Assembly: GCF_014873915.1 (NCBI RefSeq)
Contig: NZ_JADBEJ010000005.1
Span: 1,674,001 to 1,738,000, forward strand
Direction of reading: 5' to 3'
DNA length: 64,000 bases
Source of the DNA: Amycolatopsis roodepoortensis
Lineage (GTDB): Bacteria; Actinomycetota; Actinomycetes; Mycobacteriales; Pseudonocardiaceae
Numbering within the stretch: position 1 is the first letter of the stretch; the number at the start of each line of letters is the position of its first letter. Below, one piece after another: positions 1 to 8,037 of the stretch. The translations under genes were made by a program, and so were the position numbers. The notes below the pieces were generated by a model. It was not told where the DNA came from and made no database searches. It was given only the letters and a program-made list of their open reading frames with translations.

Positions 1-133
1 GATGGTGCGCCAGCCGGTTGGCGCGCTCTTCCAGTTCGGCGAAGGTGACCCGCCGATCGCCGCAGACGACCGCGATGCGCTCCGGCACGGCGTCGACGGC
101 GTGCTCGAGTAGATCCGCGATGTTGAGTGCCAC
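1..133 (-). CDS. fadD19: FadD19-like steroid acyl-CoA ligase, N-terminus only
   Basis: Only the first 44 codons are in the window; the gene runs off the left edge. The translation begins VALNIADLLEHAVDAVPERI and continues into a (V/I)xxGDxxxTFAELEERANRLAHH segment, which is the N-terminus of the FadD19 branch of acyl-CoA synthetases that charge sterol side-chain acids with CoA. The GTG at 133 matches the family N-terminus. An in-frame ATG at 149-151 would add six residues but lies inside the KstR-type palindrome. The gene is divergent from echA19, the same arrangement as Rv3515c/Rv3516. The function is inferred from this short stretch plus context. Confidence 0.75.
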   Translation of the reverse strand, partial: MALNIADLLEHAVDAVPERIAVVCGDRRVTFAELEERANRLAHH

Positions 134-143
134 TTCCTCAAAG

Positions 144-157
144 TAGAACATGTTATC
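144..157. promoter_or_regulatory. KstR operator, fadD19/echA19
   Basis: TAGAACATGTTATC matches the KstR palindrome TnnAACnnGTTnnA except for the last base. It sits between the divergent fadD19 and echA19 starts, so one site could control both. Confidence 0.75.
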
Positions 158-191
158 GTTCTGGGCAATGGCCGCTCTATGGGAGGTTCAG

Positions 192-980
192 GTGGGCGAA
201 CCGCACGCGCTGGTGGAAAAGATCGAACACACCCTCGTGGTCACGATGAACCGGCCGGAGGCCCGCAACGCGCTCAGCGGCGAGATGCTCGGGATCATGG
301 TCGAGGCGTGGAACCGGGTCGACGAGGACGACGACATCCGGTGCTGCGTGCTCACCGGCGCGGGTGGCGCGTTCTGCGCGGGCGCGGATCTGAAGTCGAT
401 GTCGAAGAACTCGCCGTCCGACTCGTTCGAGAAGGGCACGTTCGACCCCAGCAGGATCGAGGGCCTGCTCAAGGGGCGGCGGCTGACGAAACCGTTGATC
501 GCGGCCGTCGAAGGCGCCGCGATCGCCGGCGGGACGGAGATCCTGCAAGGTACGGACATCCGGGTCGCGGGCGAGAGCGCGAAATTCGGGGTGTCCGAGG
601 CGCGATGGAGCCTGTTCCCGATGGGTGGTTCGGCCGTCCGGCTCCCCCGCCAGATCCCGTACACCGTCGCCGCCGACCTCCTGCTGACCGGACGGCACAT
701 CAAGGCGGCCGAGGCGCTGGAGATCGGCCTGATCGGCCACGTCGTCCCGGACGGGAAGGCGCTGGACAAGGCCCTCGAACTCGCGGGCCTCATCTCCGCG
801 AACGGTCCCCTGGCGGTCCGCGCGATCCTCAAGACCATGCGGGACACCGAGGGCATGCACGAGGAAGAGGCCTTCAAGCTCGACGCCCAGTACGGCATCG
901 AGGTCTTCGCGAGCGAAGACGCGAAGGAAGGCCCCCGCGCCTTCGCCGAGAAGCGCAAGCCCGTCTTCCGGGGCCGCTGA
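192..980 (+). CDS. echA19: Enoyl-CoA hydratase EchA19
   Basis: Crotonase-family hydratase of 262 residues that hydrates enoyl-CoA intermediates of sterol side-chain beta-oxidation. Both catalytic glutamates are present: E116 in the IAGGTEILQGTDI segment and E136, exactly 20 residues later, in FGVSEARW. Long stretches such as LLKGRRLTKPLIAAVEG are nearly identical to my memory of mycobacterial EchA19. The GTG at 192 is chosen because GGGAGG lies just upstream and it gives the family N-terminus; longer in-frame starts run into the operator. It stands alone, divergent from fadD19, and ends in a strong hairpin. Confidence 0.9.
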   Translation: MGEPHALVEKIEHTLVVTMNRPEARNALSGEMLGIMVEAWNRVDEDDDIRCCVLTGAGGAFCAGADLKSMSKNSPSDSFEKGTFDPSRIEGLLKGRRLTKPLIAAVEGAAIAGGTEILQGTDIRVAGESAKFGVSEARWSLFPMGGSAVRLPRQIPYTVAADLLLTGRHIKAAEALEIGLIGHVVPDGKALDKALELAGLISANGPLAVRAILKTMRDTEGMHEEEAFKLDAQYGIEVFASEDAKEGPRAFAEKRKPVFRGR

Positions 981-991
981 CCCCCCGTTTC

Positions 992-1039
992 GTCCTCTGG
1001 ATGCGGTAGTTCGCCGGTGAACTACCGCATCCAGAGGAC
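992..1039. terminator. Bidirectional hairpin terminator
   Basis: A perfect 21-bp inverted repeat (992-1012 with 1019-1039) has a 6-nt loop. It lies between the convergent echA19 and acyl-CoA ligase genes, where a two-way terminator would be expected. There is no T-tract. Confidence 0.75.
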
Positions 1040-1047
1040 TAAATGCG

Positions 1048-2607
1048 TCAGGGGACGCGGTGACCTTCCCAGTAGGGGTCACGGAGCTTGCGCTTGTAGA
1101 GCTTTCCGTTCGGGTCGCGCGGGAGTTCGGGCAAGTAGTCGACGGAACGCGGGAGCTTGAACTTCGCCAGCCGCGACGCCGCGTACTCCAGGATCTCCGC
1201 GGTCAGCTCCTCGGAGGGCTCGACGCCGTCCGCGGGCTCGACGACCGCCTTGATCGCCTCGCCCCAGTCCTCGTGCGGGACGCCGAACACCGCGACGTCG
1301 GCGATCTTCGGGTGCATCACCAGTTCGCCCTCGATCTCCGCCGGGTAGATGTTGACCCCGCCCGAGATGATCAGGTCCGCCTTGCGGTCGTGCAGGAAGA
1401 GATAGCCGTCCTCGTCGAGGTGCCCGACGTCGCCGAGGGTGAACAGGTCCCCGACCCGCGCCTTGGCGGTCTTGGCCCGATCCTTGTGGTACTCGAACTT
1501 CGAGTCGCCCATCTTCATGTACACCGTGCCGGTCTCACCGGCGGGCAGTTCCGTGCCCTCGTCGTCGAGGATCTTGATCGTCGAACCCGGCCACGGCAGC
1601 CCGACCGAACCCGGTTTCTTCAGCCATTCCTCGCCCGAGATCGCCGTCCCGCCGCCTTCCGTGGCCGCGTAGTACTCGGTGACGACCGGGCCCCACCAGT
1701 CGAGCATCCGGCGTTTGACCTCCAGCGGGCACGGCGCGGCGCCGTGGATCATCACGCGCAGCGAACTCAGGTCGTAGGCCGCGCGGACGTCGTCCGGCAG
1801 CGCGAGCAGACGCCGGAACTGCGTCGGGACCATGTGGCTGTGCGTGACGCGATGCCGCTCGATCAGCCGCAGCATGTCCTCGGCGTCCCAGCGGTCCATC
1901 AGCACCGCGGTATGCCCCAGCTGCAGGGAGATCGCGACGAAGTTGAGCACCGCCGTGTGATAGAGCGGCGACCCGCAGAGGTGTACGTGGCCGTCGTGCG
2001 GCGCCAGCCCGAAGATCCCGAAGAACCACGTCGACGCGGCCGGCACGGAGTCGGGGTCGGCGCCGGTCAGCGGCCGCCGGACGCCCTTGGGCCGCCCCGT
2101 GGTGCCGGACGTGTAGAGCATCGGCGAGCCCGCCGTACGCCGTTCCGGACGGCCGTCGCCCTCGCCGGAGCCGAGTTCTTCGATCCTCCGGAAGCCAGCG
2201 ACGTCACCCACCGCGAACCGCGCGCGTTCCGGGATCCCGGCCTCGTCCGCGGCCGCGATCGCGACGTCGGCGAAGCGTTCGTGCGCGAGGAACGCCTTGG
2301 CGCCGCTGTCGGACAGGATGTACGCGACCTCGGGCCCGACCAGGTGCCAGTTGACCACCACGATGTACAGGCCGGACTGGATGGCGGCGAAATAGGCCGC
2401 GACGAGTTCGTCCCCGTTGGGCTGCAGGACGACGACCACGTCCCCCGCTTCGAGCCCGAGGGCTTGGAGCCCCCGCGCGTACGCGTTCGCTTTCGCGGCG
2501 AGGTCCCCGTAGCCGATCGAGCGGCCGTCCGGATCGACGAGTGCGACCCGCTCCGGCTCCTGCGCGGCGATATTCCAGACCCCAAGTGTCCCGGTGGCAG
2601 TCGACAT
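1048..2607 (-). CDS. Acyl-CoA synthetase (FadD family)
   Basis: A 519-residue ANL-superfamily adenylate-forming ligase expected to convert a fatty or steroid-derived acid to its CoA thioester. The phosphate-binding loop YTSGTTGRPKG is at residues 165-175. The A8 hinge region (DRKADLIISGGVNIYPAEIE) and the C-terminal catalytic lysine in PNGKLYKRKLR are present. The ATG at 2607 gives MSTATGTLGV; a longer reading to 2643 would cross the operator. A perfect KstR site lies 12 bp upstream, so it belongs to the KstR regulon, divergent from the DUF35-ltp4-ltp3 operon. I cannot assign it to a specific FadD number. Confidence 0.85.
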   Translation of the reverse strand: MSTATGTLGVWNIAAQEPERVALVDPDGRSIGYGDLAAKANAYARGLQALGLEAGDVVVVLQPNGDELVAAYFAAIQSGLYIVVVNWHLVGPEVAYILSDSGAKAFLAHERFADVAIAAADEAGIPERARFAVGDVAGFRRIEELGSGEGDGRPERRTAGSPMLYTSGTTGRPKGVRRPLTGADPDSVPAASTWFFGIFGLAPHDGHVHLCGSPLYHTAVLNFVAISLQLGHTAVLMDRWDAEDMLRLIERHRVTHSHMVPTQFRRLLALPDDVRAAYDLSSLRVMIHGAAPCPLEVKRRMLDWWGPVVTEYYAATEGGGTAISGEEWLKKPGSVGLPWPGSTIKILDDEGTELPAGETGTVYMKMGDSKFEYHKDRAKTAKARVGDLFTLGDVGHLDEDGYLFLHDRKADLIISGGVNIYPAEIEGELVMHPKIADVAVFGVPHEDWGEAIKAVVEPADGVEPSEELTAEILEYAASRLAKFKLPRSVDYLPELPRDPNGKLYKRKLRDPYWEGHRVP

Positions 2608-2618
2608 ACCCGCAAATC

Positions 2619-2632
2619 TAGAACGCGTTCCA
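2619..2632. promoter_or_regulatory. KstR operator, acyl-CoA ligase
   Basis: TAGAACGCGTTCCA is a perfect match to TnnAACnnGTTnnA and lies 12 bp upstream of the minus-strand ligase start. Confidence 0.8.
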
Positions 2633-2683
2633 CTCAAGAGCAACCGCCAGCAAGGCCCAGACGCGCAGTCTTGCCGGAAAATC

Positions 2684-2697
2684 GAGAACGTGTTTCA
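2684..2697. promoter_or_regulatory. KstR operator, DUF35-ltp4-ltp3
   Basis: GAGAACGTGTTTCA matches the KstR palindrome with one mismatch at the first base. It ends 8 nt before the GTG at 2706, so the downstream transcript must have a very short or no leader. Confidence 0.75.
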
Positions 2698-2705
2698 CTC
2701 AGGAC

Positions 2706-3689
2706 GTGAGCGCACCCGAACTTCCGCTGTCGGCCCCGCTCAACGTGGGCTTCGACTACACCCGCTCGGTCGGCCCCGTGCTCGGCCGGTTCGTCGATGC
2801 CCTGCGCGAGCGCCGTGTCGAAGGCGTCCGCGGCAGCGATGGCCGCGTCCACGTGCCCCCTTTGGAGTACGACCCCGTGACCGCCGAGGCGCTGTCCGAA
2901 TTCGTGCCGGTGGCGTCCGAGGGCGAGATCGTCTCCTGGTCCTGGATCGCCGAACCCGTCGACGGCCAGCCGTTGTCGCGGCCGTTCGCGTGGGCGCTGA
3001 TCCGGCTCGACGGCGCCGACACCCCGATGCTGCACGCCGTCGACGCCGGTTCCCCCTCGAATGTCCACACGGGACAGCGGGTCCGGATCCGCTGGGCGGA
3101 CGAGACCGTCGGGCACATCCGCGACATAGCCTACTTCGTCCCCGCCGACGGGCCCGACACCGAAACCACCGAGGCGCCTCCCCCGGTCGCGAAACGGGAG
3201 GAGGGCGCGCCGGTCAGCGTCGTGATCACGCCGATCCACCTGCGCTATCAGCATTCCGCGTCGCCGGAGGAAAGCCGGTACCTGCGCGGGCTGGCCGAGG
3301 GAAGGCTGATCGGCCAGCGCTGCCCGTCCTGCGAGAAGGTCTACATCCCGCCGCGCGGTGCCTGCCCGACCGACGGCGTGCCGACCACGGACGAGGTCGA
3401 ACTGCCCGACACCGGCATCGTCACGACGTTCTGCATCGTGAACGTGCCGTTCCTCGGCCAGAAGATCAAACCGCCGTACGTGGCCGCGTACATCCTGCTC
3501 GACGGCGCGGACATCGCGTTCCTGCACCTGGTCCTCGGCTGCGACGCCGCCGACGTCCGGATGGGCATGCGGGTCCGGGCCGCGTGGAAGCCACGGGACG
3601 AATGGTGGACTTCGCTGGAGAACATCGGCCATTTCGAGCCGACCGGCGAGCCCGACGCACCGTACGAATCCTTCGCCCACCATCTGTGA
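2706..3689 (+). CDS. DUF35 Zn-ribbon/OB-fold protein (Rv3521-like)
   Basis: A 327-residue protein. The C-terminal half is a DUF35 module: a rubredoxin-like zinc ribbon with C206, C209 and C220 in the CPSCEKVYIPPRGAC segment, followed by an OB fold. The N-terminal half (about 1-150) is a related fold without the cysteines. DUF35 proteins act as partner subunits of SCP2-thiolase-like enzymes, stabilising them and binding the acyl-CoA, as ChsH2 does for Ltp2. It is first in an operon with ltp4 and ltp3, the order of Rv3521-Rv3523, so it is the likely partner of one or both. The fourth zinc-ribbon cysteine position appears to be D223. Confidence 0.85.
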   Translation: MSAPELPLSAPLNVGFDYTRSVGPVLGRFVDALRERRVEGVRGSDGRVHVPPLEYDPVTAEALSEFVPVASEGEIVSWSWIAEPVDGQPLSRPFAWALIRLDGADTPMLHAVDAGSPSNVHTGQRVRIRWADETVGHIRDIAYFVPADGPDTETTEAPPPVAKREEGAPVSVVITPIHLRYQHSASPEESRYLRGLAEGRLIGQRCPSCEKVYIPPRGACPTDGVPTTDEVELPDTGIVTTFCIVNVPFLGQKIKPPYVAAYILLDGADIAFLHLVLGCDAADVRMGMRVRAAWKPRDEWWTSLENIGHFEPTGEPDAPYESFAHHL

Positions 3690-3697
3690 GGACCACC

Positions 3698-4753
3698 GTG
3701 CCAGATGTAGCAGTCGTGGGCTTCGCGCAGGCCCCCAACGTCCGCAGTACCCCGGGCACCACCAACGGCGTGGAAATGCTGGTGCCGATCTTCGCCGAGG
3801 TCTTCGAGCGCACCGGTCTGTCCAAAGAGGACATAGGGTTCTGGTGCTCCGGTTCCTCGGACTACCTCGCCGGCCGCGCGTTCTCGTTCATCGCCGCGGT
3901 CGACGCCATAGGCGCCTTCCCGCCGATCCACGAATCGCACGTCGAGATGGACGCCGCGTGGGCGCTGTACGAGGCTTGGCTGAAGATCCGGATGGGCGAG
4001 GTCGAGACCGCGCTGGTCTATGGGTTCGGCAAGTCCTCCGCCGGACAGCTGCGGCGGGTGCTGGCTTTGCAAATGGACCCGTACGTCGTCGCGCCGCTGT
4101 GGCCGGACTCGGTGAGCGTCGCCGGGATCCAGGCGAGACTGGGGCTCGAATCCGGGCTCTGGTCGGAAAAGGATCTCGCCGAGGTCGCCGCGCGCAGCCG
4201 CGCCGACGCCGCCGGGAATCCGGCCGCGCAACTCGCCGGAACGGTCGAGGTGGCGGAGCTTCTCGACGCCCCGTATTTCGCGGATCCGTTGCGGGCCCAC
4301 GACATCGCCCCCATCACCGACGGCGCCGCCGTGCTCGTGCTCGCGTCGGCCGAGCGGGCGGCGGACCTCGTCGACAGCCCGGCGGTGATCACCGGGATCG
4401 AGCACCGCGTCGACTCCCCCGCGCTCGGCGTCCGGGACCTCACCAAATCGCCTTCGACGGCGGCCGCCGGGCGGGCGCTCGACCTCGACGGCGTCGAGAT
4501 CGCGGAACTGCACGCGCCGTTCACGCATCAGGAACTGATCCTGCGTGACGCGCTGGGCCTCGGCGACCAGGTGCGGATCAACCCCTCCGGCGGCGTCCTG
4601 ACCGGTAATCCGATGTTCTCCGCGGGGCTGGCGCGGATCGGAGAGGCGGCGAACCGCGTCCTCGACGGCAGCGCGCGCAAGACCCTCGCCCACGCGACCA
4701 GCGGCCCCGTCCTCCAGCAGAACCTGGTCGCGACCTTGGAGGTCCTCTCGTGA
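3698..4753 (+). CDS. ltp4: Thiolase-fold lipid transfer protein Ltp4
   Basis: A 351-residue SCP2-thiolase superfamily protein, homologous to Rv3522. The nucleophilic cysteine of true thiolases is missing: the region reads IHESHVEMDAAWALYEAW, and the C-terminal GHP motif is replaced by NPSGGVLTGNP. It is therefore probably an aldolase/retro-aldol or scaffold protein rather than a thiolase. The GTG at 3698 follows the DUF35 stop by 8 nt with a GAGGA-type ribosome site at 3688-3692; the open frame continues upstream but only as a shadow of the previous gene. The stop overlaps the ltp3 ATG by 4 nt. A steroid side-chain role is inferred from the operon and KstR site. Confidence 0.85.
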   Translation: MPDVAVVGFAQAPNVRSTPGTTNGVEMLVPIFAEVFERTGLSKEDIGFWCSGSSDYLAGRAFSFIAAVDAIGAFPPIHESHVEMDAAWALYEAWLKIRMGEVETALVYGFGKSSAGQLRRVLALQMDPYVVAPLWPDSVSVAGIQARLGLESGLWSEKDLAEVAARSRADAAGNPAAQLAGTVEVAELLDAPYFADPLRAHDIAPITDGAAVLVLASAERAADLVDSPAVITGIEHRVDSPALGVRDLTKSPSTAAAGRALDLDGVEIAELHAPFTHQELILRDALGLGDQVRINPSGGVLTGNPMFSAGLARIGEAANRVLDGSARKTLAHATSGPVLQQNLVATLEVLS

Positions 4754-5910
4754 AGCACCTCGCGGCCGTACTGGGAACGGGCCAGACCCACCACAAGGCC
4801 AAACGCACCGACGTGTCCATGCCCGGACTGCTCCGGGAGGCCATCGACCGGGCGATGGTCGACGCGCAGACCGGCTGGGACGACATCGACGCCGTCGTCC
4901 TCGGCAAGGCGCCGGATCTGTTCGAGGGCGTGATGATGCCCGAACTGTTCCTCGCCGACTCGCTCGGCGCGACCGGGAAACCGTTGCTGCGCGTGCACAC
5001 CGCCGGCTCGGTCGGCGGCTCGACCGCGCTCGTGGCGGCGTCGCTCGTGCAGGCCGGCGTGCACAAGCGGGTGCTGACCGTGGCCTTCGAGAAGCAGTCC
5101 GAGTCGAACGCGATGTGGGGTCTGTCGATCCTGCCGCCGTTCCAGATGCCGGTGGGCGCCGGGGCCGGCGGCTATTTCGCGCCGCACGTGCGCTCGTACA
5201 TCCGGCGATCCGGCGCGCCCGACCACGTCGGCGCGATCGTCGCGGCAAAGGACCGCCGCAACGGCGCGCTGAATCCGTACGCGCATCTGCGGCAGTCCGA
5301 CATCACGGTGGAGTCGGTGCAGGCGTCGCAGATGTTGTGGGACCCGATCCGCTACGACGAGACGTGCCCGTCTTCGGACGGCGCCTGCGCGATGGTGATC
5401 GGTGACGAAGCGGCGGGCGACGCGGTTCCCGGTGGCGCGGCGTGGATCCACGCGACCGCGATGCGCACCGAGCCGACCACGTTCGCCGGACGCGATCAGG
5501 TGAACCCCCAGGCCGGACGGGACGCCGCCGCGGCGCTGTGGCGGGACGCGGGCATCACCGACCCACTGTCCGAAGTGGACGCCGCCGAGATCTACGTGCC
5601 GTTCTCGTGGTTCGAGCCGATGTGGCTGGAGAACCTGGGCTTCACCGACGAAGGCCAGGGCTGGAAGCTCACCGAAGCCGGCGAGACCGCGCTCGGCGGG
5701 CGCCTGCCGGTCAACCCGTCGGGTGGCGTGCTGTCGTCGAACCCGATCGGGGCGTCCGGGATGCTCCGGTTCTCCGAAGCGGCCAAACAGGTGATGGGCC
5801 GGGCCGGGGACTACCAGGTCGACGGCGCGCGGATCGCGCTCGGGCACGCGTACGGCGGCGGTTCGCAGTTCTTCTCGATGTGGGTGGTGGGATCGGCCAA
5901 ACCGAGCTGA
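4750..5910 (+). CDS. ltp3: Thiolase-fold lipid transfer protein Ltp3
   Basis: A 386-residue SCP2-thiolase-like protein, homologous to Rv3523. The thiolase nucleophile region reads HTAGSVGGSTALVAA and has no cysteine, and the C-terminal motif is NPSGGVLSSNPIGASG. Of the two tyrosines used by the aldolase Ltp2, one has a counterpart (AEIYVPF) and the other does not, so the chemistry may differ. The ATG overlaps the ltp4 stop (ATGA), indicating translational coupling. It probably forms a complex with Ltp4 and/or the DUF35 protein encoded upstream. Confidence 0.85.
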   Translation: MKHLAAVLGTGQTHHKAKRTDVSMPGLLREAIDRAMVDAQTGWDDIDAVVLGKAPDLFEGVMMPELFLADSLGATGKPLLRVHTAGSVGGSTALVAASLVQAGVHKRVLTVAFEKQSESNAMWGLSILPPFQMPVGAGAGGYFAPHVRSYIRRSGAPDHVGAIVAAKDRRNGALNPYAHLRQSDITVESVQASQMLWDPIRYDETCPSSDGACAMVIGDEAAGDAVPGGAAWIHATAMRTEPTTFAGRDQVNPQAGRDAAAALWRDAGITDPLSEVDAAEIYVPFSWFEPMWLENLGFTDEGQGWKLTEAGETALGGRLPVNPSGGVLSSNPIGASGMLRFSEAAKQVMGRAGDYQVDGARIALGHAYGGGSQFFSMWVVGSAKPS

Positions 5911-5914
5911 TCCT

Positions 5915-6121
5915 TCAGCCGGCTCTGGCTTCCTCCACCTTCCCGCGCCTGACGTACAGGCGGATCCTGTTCGGCCGGAGGTCCAGTGTCACGGCTCCGT
6001 GTCCTTCCAAATCGACGACCTCGACCTGGAAGCCGTCGGCCTCGCATTTCGCCCGCGCCTCGTCCACCCGTGAACCCACGAGCTCGGACAAAGCGAACGA
6101 CGGTGCTCGCTCACCGAACAT
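5915..6121 (-). CDS. Small I78-type peptidase inhibitor-like protein
   Basis: A 68-residue protein. After a short head, LVGSRVDEARAKCEADGF, AVTLDLRPNRIRLYV and a closing basic segment follow the pattern of I78-family serine peptidase inhibitors (LxGxxxxxAxxxxExxGxxVRV...VTxDxRPxRLxVxxD). No signal peptide is seen, so a cytoplasmic role or another use of the fold is possible. It is convergent with ltp3 (4-nt gap) and lies just downstream of the YihY-like membrane protein on the same strand, so the two may be co-transcribed. Family assignment is by motif only. Confidence 0.65.
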   Translation of the reverse strand: MFGERAPSFALSELVGSRVDEARAKCEADGFQVEVVDLEGHGAVTLDLRPNRIRLYVRRGKVEEARAG

Positions 6122-6136
6122 CGGGCTCTCCCTTCG

Positions 6137-7159
6137 TCAGGGGCGGCGGCGCGGCCGGAGGCGTTGCGCGGCCAGGGTCGCGATCACCCCGGTCACCGCG
6201 CCCACCAGCACCGGCTTGAGCCCGTGCCGGTCAGGCGCCGCCACCACCGGCCGGACCACGACGGGCGGGGGCGGCCGCACGGGGTCCGGCGGGGCGTCGC
6301 GCGCGGTCGCGGTCCAGGCTGTCACGAACACCAGCATCCGGGCCACCAGCGAGATGAAGAAGATCAGGCCGATGATGGAGCCGAAGGCGACCCCGGTCGG
6401 CGAATTCCCGATCAAGCGCAGGTAGATCCCACCGGCCAGCTTCAGGAGTTCGAAGCCCAGCGCCAGCGCGACCGCGCCCCGCATCGCGCTGCGGACCCCG
6501 ACCGGTTTCCGTGGCAGGCGGGTGAGCACCCAGAGGAACACGAGCCAGTTGGCCAGCAACGCCAAGGGAATCGAGATCGCCGACAGCACGTTGTGCCCCC
6601 AGGCGGTGTCGTCCACCCCGGCCAGCCCCAGCAGATACCGGCCGAGCGCGGACCCGGAAATGGTGATGGCGAAGGACACCAGCAGCGCGCTCGCGAGGCC
6701 TAGCAGCGCGAGCAGGTCCGCGGCGATCGTGCGCAGGAGCGGGAGATCCGACCGGTTCTGGCCCCACAGCGCGGTGAGCGCGTCGCGGAGCGCGTTCATC
6801 CAGTTCCAGCCGGAGTACAAGCCGATGATCAGACCGATGATCCCGACGCTGGTGCGCTGCTCGACGAACCCGGTGAGCAGCTCCCCCGCCTTGTCACCGA
6901 GGGCGCCGGGCAGCGTGCCGGTGATCGCGCTCAGCATCGACTCGATCAGCTGCGGCTGGCTGGCCAGCACGAAGCCCGCCACCGAGACCGCGACCATGAG
7001 GATGGGCACCAGCGAGAACAGGCTGAAATAGGTGATCGACGCGACGTAGTGGTAACCGCCGTACTCGACGTAGCGGTTCACGGCCCGCGCCACGTGGTCG
7101 AGCCAGCGGTAGCGGGCACGCAGCCGCTGCCATTTCGTCGGTGCTTGCTTCTCCCTCAC
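6137..7159 (-). CDS. YihY/BrkB-like inner membrane protein
   Basis: A 340-residue integral membrane protein of the YihY/YhjD (BrkB) family. About six hydrophobic helices are visible, starting around residue 45 (YFSLFSLVPILMVAVSVAGF), plus a possible seventh near the C-terminus. A basic N-terminus (KWQRLRARYRW) and a proline-rich tail near residue 300 flank the core. The amphipathic segment GLYSGWNWMNALRDALTALW is typical of the family. The transported substrate is unknown. No link to steroid metabolism is evident. Confidence 0.85.
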   Translation of the reverse strand: MREKQAPTKWQRLRARYRWLDHVARAVNRYVEYGGYHYVASITYFSLFSLVPILMVAVSVAGFVLASQPQLIESMLSAITGTLPGALGDKAGELLTGFVEQRTSVGIIGLIIGLYSGWNWMNALRDALTALWGQNRSDLPLLRTIAADLLALLGLASALLVSFAITISGSALGRYLLGLAGVDDTAWGHNVLSAISIPLALLANWLVFLWVLTRLPRKPVGVRSAMRGAVALALGFELLKLAGGIYLRLIGNSPTGVAFGSIIGLIFFISLVARMLVFVTAWTATARDAPPDPVRPPPPVVVRPVVAAPDRHGLKPVLVGAVTGVIATLAAQRLRPRRRP

Positions 7160-7207
7160 ACGCCAATGTCTACCTCAGCGAGGTCACGGCTCGTGGTCAA
7201 CACGCGA

Positions 7208-7996
7208 TCAAGCGAGCGCGATCAGCTCCGAGCCGTCGTCCTCCGGCAGTGACGGGCCTGCGGTCGCCAGCACGGTGTTGCCGAGAAAGTCCAGCTCACA
7301 GCCGAGGGTGGAGAGGAACGCGGTGTCGGCGGCGTCGCGGCCGGTCGCGATCCGGCACAGGCTCTGCCTCGGCGCGAGGCCGGTGGCGTCGAACACGTAC
7401 CAGCGGCCGTCGATCGCGGCCTCGAACACGGCGTGGAAGTCCATTGGGGACAGTCCGGGCGCATAGACCGCGGCGAACCGGGCGGGGATGTCGAGCACGC
7501 GGCACAGCGAGATGCAGACGTGCGCGTAGTCGCGGCACACCCCTTCACCGGCGAGGTAGGTGTCGACGGCGTCGTCGGTCGGCGAACCGGAACCGACCAC
7601 ATAGGACAGGTGCCCGCCCACATGCCGGACGATCGCCTCCACCTGGGCCCGCGCGCCGGGCAAGCCGCCGAAGCGGGACAGCGCGAGCCCGCCCATCCGG
7701 TCCGAGGGGCAGTACCGGCTGGGCCTGGTGTACCGGATCAGATCTTCTTGACCGAGCGGCTCGGCGTCGGCCGGGCCGAGGGCGCGTTCGGCCCGGTACC
7801 GCACGACGTGTTCCCCGGACGGCAGGTCGACGACCTGGGCCCGGGTCCCGTGTTCGAACGCCACCTGGCGCGGCGGCGCGGGATAGGCGAACTCCTCCTG
7901 GGCGGCCCCGCCGGCGAGCGCGATCACGAACGCGGCGGGGCCGGGTTTCGTGACCCGGAAGGACATTTCGACGTCGACCTGAACGTGGGGACCCAT
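7208..7996 (-). CDS. Transglutaminase-like cysteine protease family protein
   Basis: About 262 residues with an N-terminal beta-rich region and a transglutaminase-like core carrying all three catalytic elements: Cys in GEGVCRDYAHV, His in PMDFHAVFEA and Asp in WYVFDATG. No signal peptide is seen, so it is probably cytoplasmic; substrates are unknown. The ATG at 7996 (MGPHVQVDVEM) is chosen as the best family start; an in-frame GTG at 8014 would add six residues. It lies between the membrane protein and cyp125 with no shared promoter evident. Confidence 0.8.
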   Translation of the reverse strand: MGPHVQVDVEMSFRVTKPGPAAFVIALAGGAAQEEFAYPAPPRQVAFEHGTRAQVVDLPSGEHVVRYRAERALGPADAEPLGQEDLIRYTRPSRYCPSDRMGGLALSRFGGLPGARAQVEAIVRHVGGHLSYVVGSGSPTDDAVDTYLAGEGVCRDYAHVCISLCRVLDIPARFAAVYAPGLSPMDFHAVFEAAIDGRWYVFDATGLAPRQSLCRIATGRDAADTAFLSTLGCELDFLGNTVLATAGPSLPEDDGSELIALA

Positions 7997-8037
7997 GGCC
8001 CCATGGTGCCCCACGGGGCCGCGTCCGGCCGATCAGG

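Noticed and set aside
177..1082. Long minus-strand open frame over echA19
   Set aside because: Arg/Asp/Val-rich shadow typical of high-GC DNA; the plus-strand frame matches EchA19 over its whole length.
2594..3697. Plus-strand frame upstream of ltp4 as an N-terminal extension
   Set aside because: It is a shadow of the DUF35 gene in another frame, rich in Arg and Pro, and the ltp4 family starts at 3698.
3341..5847. Large minus-strand frames over ltp4/ltp3
   Set aside because: No family resemblance; antisense shadows of coupled genes.
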